From Sabellastarte sp. h YS-2021 (taxonomy: Eukaryota > Annelida > Polychaeta > Sabellida > Sabellidae): 64,000 nt of DNA. This document shows positions 62,880 through 64,000 of this stretch, in pieces. Location: NCBI GenBank assembly GCA_964017235.1, contig OZ024935.1:30731596-30795595 (forward strand), given 5' to 3'. The notes below the pieces were generated by a model, which saw nothing but the letters and a program-made list of their open reading frames with translations, was not told where the DNA came from and made no database searches. The position numbers and the translations under genes are program-made. Positions within the stretch are counted from its first letter, which is position 1; every line of letters begins with the position of its first letter.

Positions 62880-64000
62880 AAGCTTTACTTAAGGTAACCT
62901 TAAGCATAACTCCAAAACACCCCGTCATCGCATTTTGGAAAAAACCACACACACTTGTGCTATAAAATTTATCAGGTACATTCTAGACCAAATTTCCAAG
63001 GTCGGAAAGGTTTTTATCATCAATCGAACCATAGATGCCTGAATGGGAGGCGTTTTATTTTCGTAAAATTTTTAAAAATGGGTACTTGGTCTGTATCTCA
63101 AAAATGGTCAGGATTTCGGCATTTTGTTGGAATAACTTATTCAGCTACTTTTTGATAATCTTTCACATGCCGAAGTTTTAGCCCTGTATCTGCAATCTTA
63201 AGGTCACCTTAATGTCCAAAAAGGGGGTTTTAGCCCTCCAGTTCACTTAGTTTTTCACTTTTTTCAACCAAACTTGGCACATATATTAAGATTTGCCAAA
63301 GGAATATCCTGACTTTATGGTGACCTTAAACTCAAAATGTTAATGGACATATAGCCTGCTTAAAGTCATCAAATTGGAATAAAATCCTCTGGCTCCTTTC
63401 TTTTTCCATATTTTATATCGAAATTATCACTGGTATTACACTAGATAAAAATAATACTTATGGTCACCTTAAACTCTCAGTATGAATGGAGTTGTAGCCA
63501 CCTTAAAGTGAAATAAGGGGGTTTTCAGCCTCCAAGTATCTTATTGTTCGACTGACCTGAGTTAAACTTTGCACACCTATAAAGGATGGCAAACCAAAGG
63601 GTTATCCTGACTTTATGGTGACCTTAAACTGTTAATGTAATTTTGGCCGCCCTAAAGTCATAACATTTGAATAAAGCCGTCTGGCTCCTTTCTTTTTCCA
63701 TATCTAACATATATTGATATTGAAGGGACATTCTCATATTATGGTCACCTTAAAGTCGCAATATGAATGAAGTTATGGTCACCTTACAGTGAAAAAGGAA
63801 GTTTCAGCCTCCAGCTATCTTATTGTTCAACTAACCTGAGTTAAACTTTACGCATTTATAAAGGATGACAAAAGGGACATTCTTATTTTATCGTCACCTT
63901 AAAGTCCTAATATGAATGAAGTTATGGCCACCTTGCAGTGAAATTATGGAGTTTTTAATCTCCAGCTATTGTTCAGCTGACCCCACTTTAATTGTGCACA
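62880..64000. repeat. Diverged tandem repeat, about 280-300-bp period
   Basis: CTGGCTCCTTTCTTTTTCCA occurs at about 63389 and 63681; TGACTTTATGGTGACCTTAA at about 63309 and 63607; GTCACCTTAAA at about 63463, 63743 and 63892. Spacing of about 280-300 nt, with a half-unit near the end. Runs off the window. Confidence 0.75.

Overview
This is AT-rich animal DNA. It shows long introns with GT/AG splice sites, microexons, many mobile elements and no bacterial gene organisation. The one host gene resembles the CDK5RAP2 / myomegalin (PDE4DIP) / centrosomin family. The mix of DIRS retrotransposons, hAT-type MITEs and arrays rich in GACCTTGA-like motifs suggests a marine invertebrate, most likely a bivalve mollusc. 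That placement is an inference; no marker gene fixes the species.

Layout. 1-2799: decayed 3' part of a DIRS element (element 0). 4841-31446: eleven exons of the C-terminal part of the CDK5RAP2-like gene on the + strand; the 5' exons lie outside the window. Its first intron here (5120-16432) carries a 146-bp tandem array (6540-7557) and a complete DIRS element in the sense direction (copy A, 8597-15216). Later introns hold an antisense DIRS RNase H fragment (about 18915-19175), a 269-bp non-autonomous DIRS derivative (22237-22505) and a hAT-type MITE (29225-29576). 31447-40249: 3' flank with a 1.9-kb hAT-like element (34764-36685) and a 49-G run. 40250-54396: two more DIRS copies of the copy A family, same orientation (copy B 40250-46616, copy C 48041-54396), separated by a 155-bp tandem array. 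54540-55420: a 147-bp array. 55828-56304: two inverted-repeat MITE-like elements. 57085-62699: an old, heavily mutated DIRS element of a third family (element D), interrupted by a 152-bp insertion. About 62880-64000: another diverged tandem repeat.

How the DIRS parts fit together. Copies A, B and C share one plan: left inverted terminal repeat; gag-like ORF with an N-terminal Cys cluster and C-terminal RG repeats; RT/RNase H ORF in the +1 frame; tyrosine recombinase (YR) ORF back in the gag frame; a 105-nt internal complementary region (ICR); right inverted terminal repeat. The ICR is exactly the complement of the right 62 nt joined to the left 43 nt, which is what a template for closing a circle would look like. 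There are no target-site duplications. At all six readable right ends the base triplet after the element is NTT. No single copy is clearly intact: copy A has a 236-bp duplication at the RT/YR junction, copy B an 11-nt deletion in gag, and copy C a 10-nt deletion plus nonsense changes in RT and YR. Each broken function has an intact open frame in another copy.

Most notable: the precise empty-site footprint of copy B inside a satellite unit, the MITE-like DIRS derivative, the stop-free reading frame that overprints the whole RT region and joins gag to YR across one TGA codon, and three arrays with nucleosome-sized periods (146, 147 and 155 bp).
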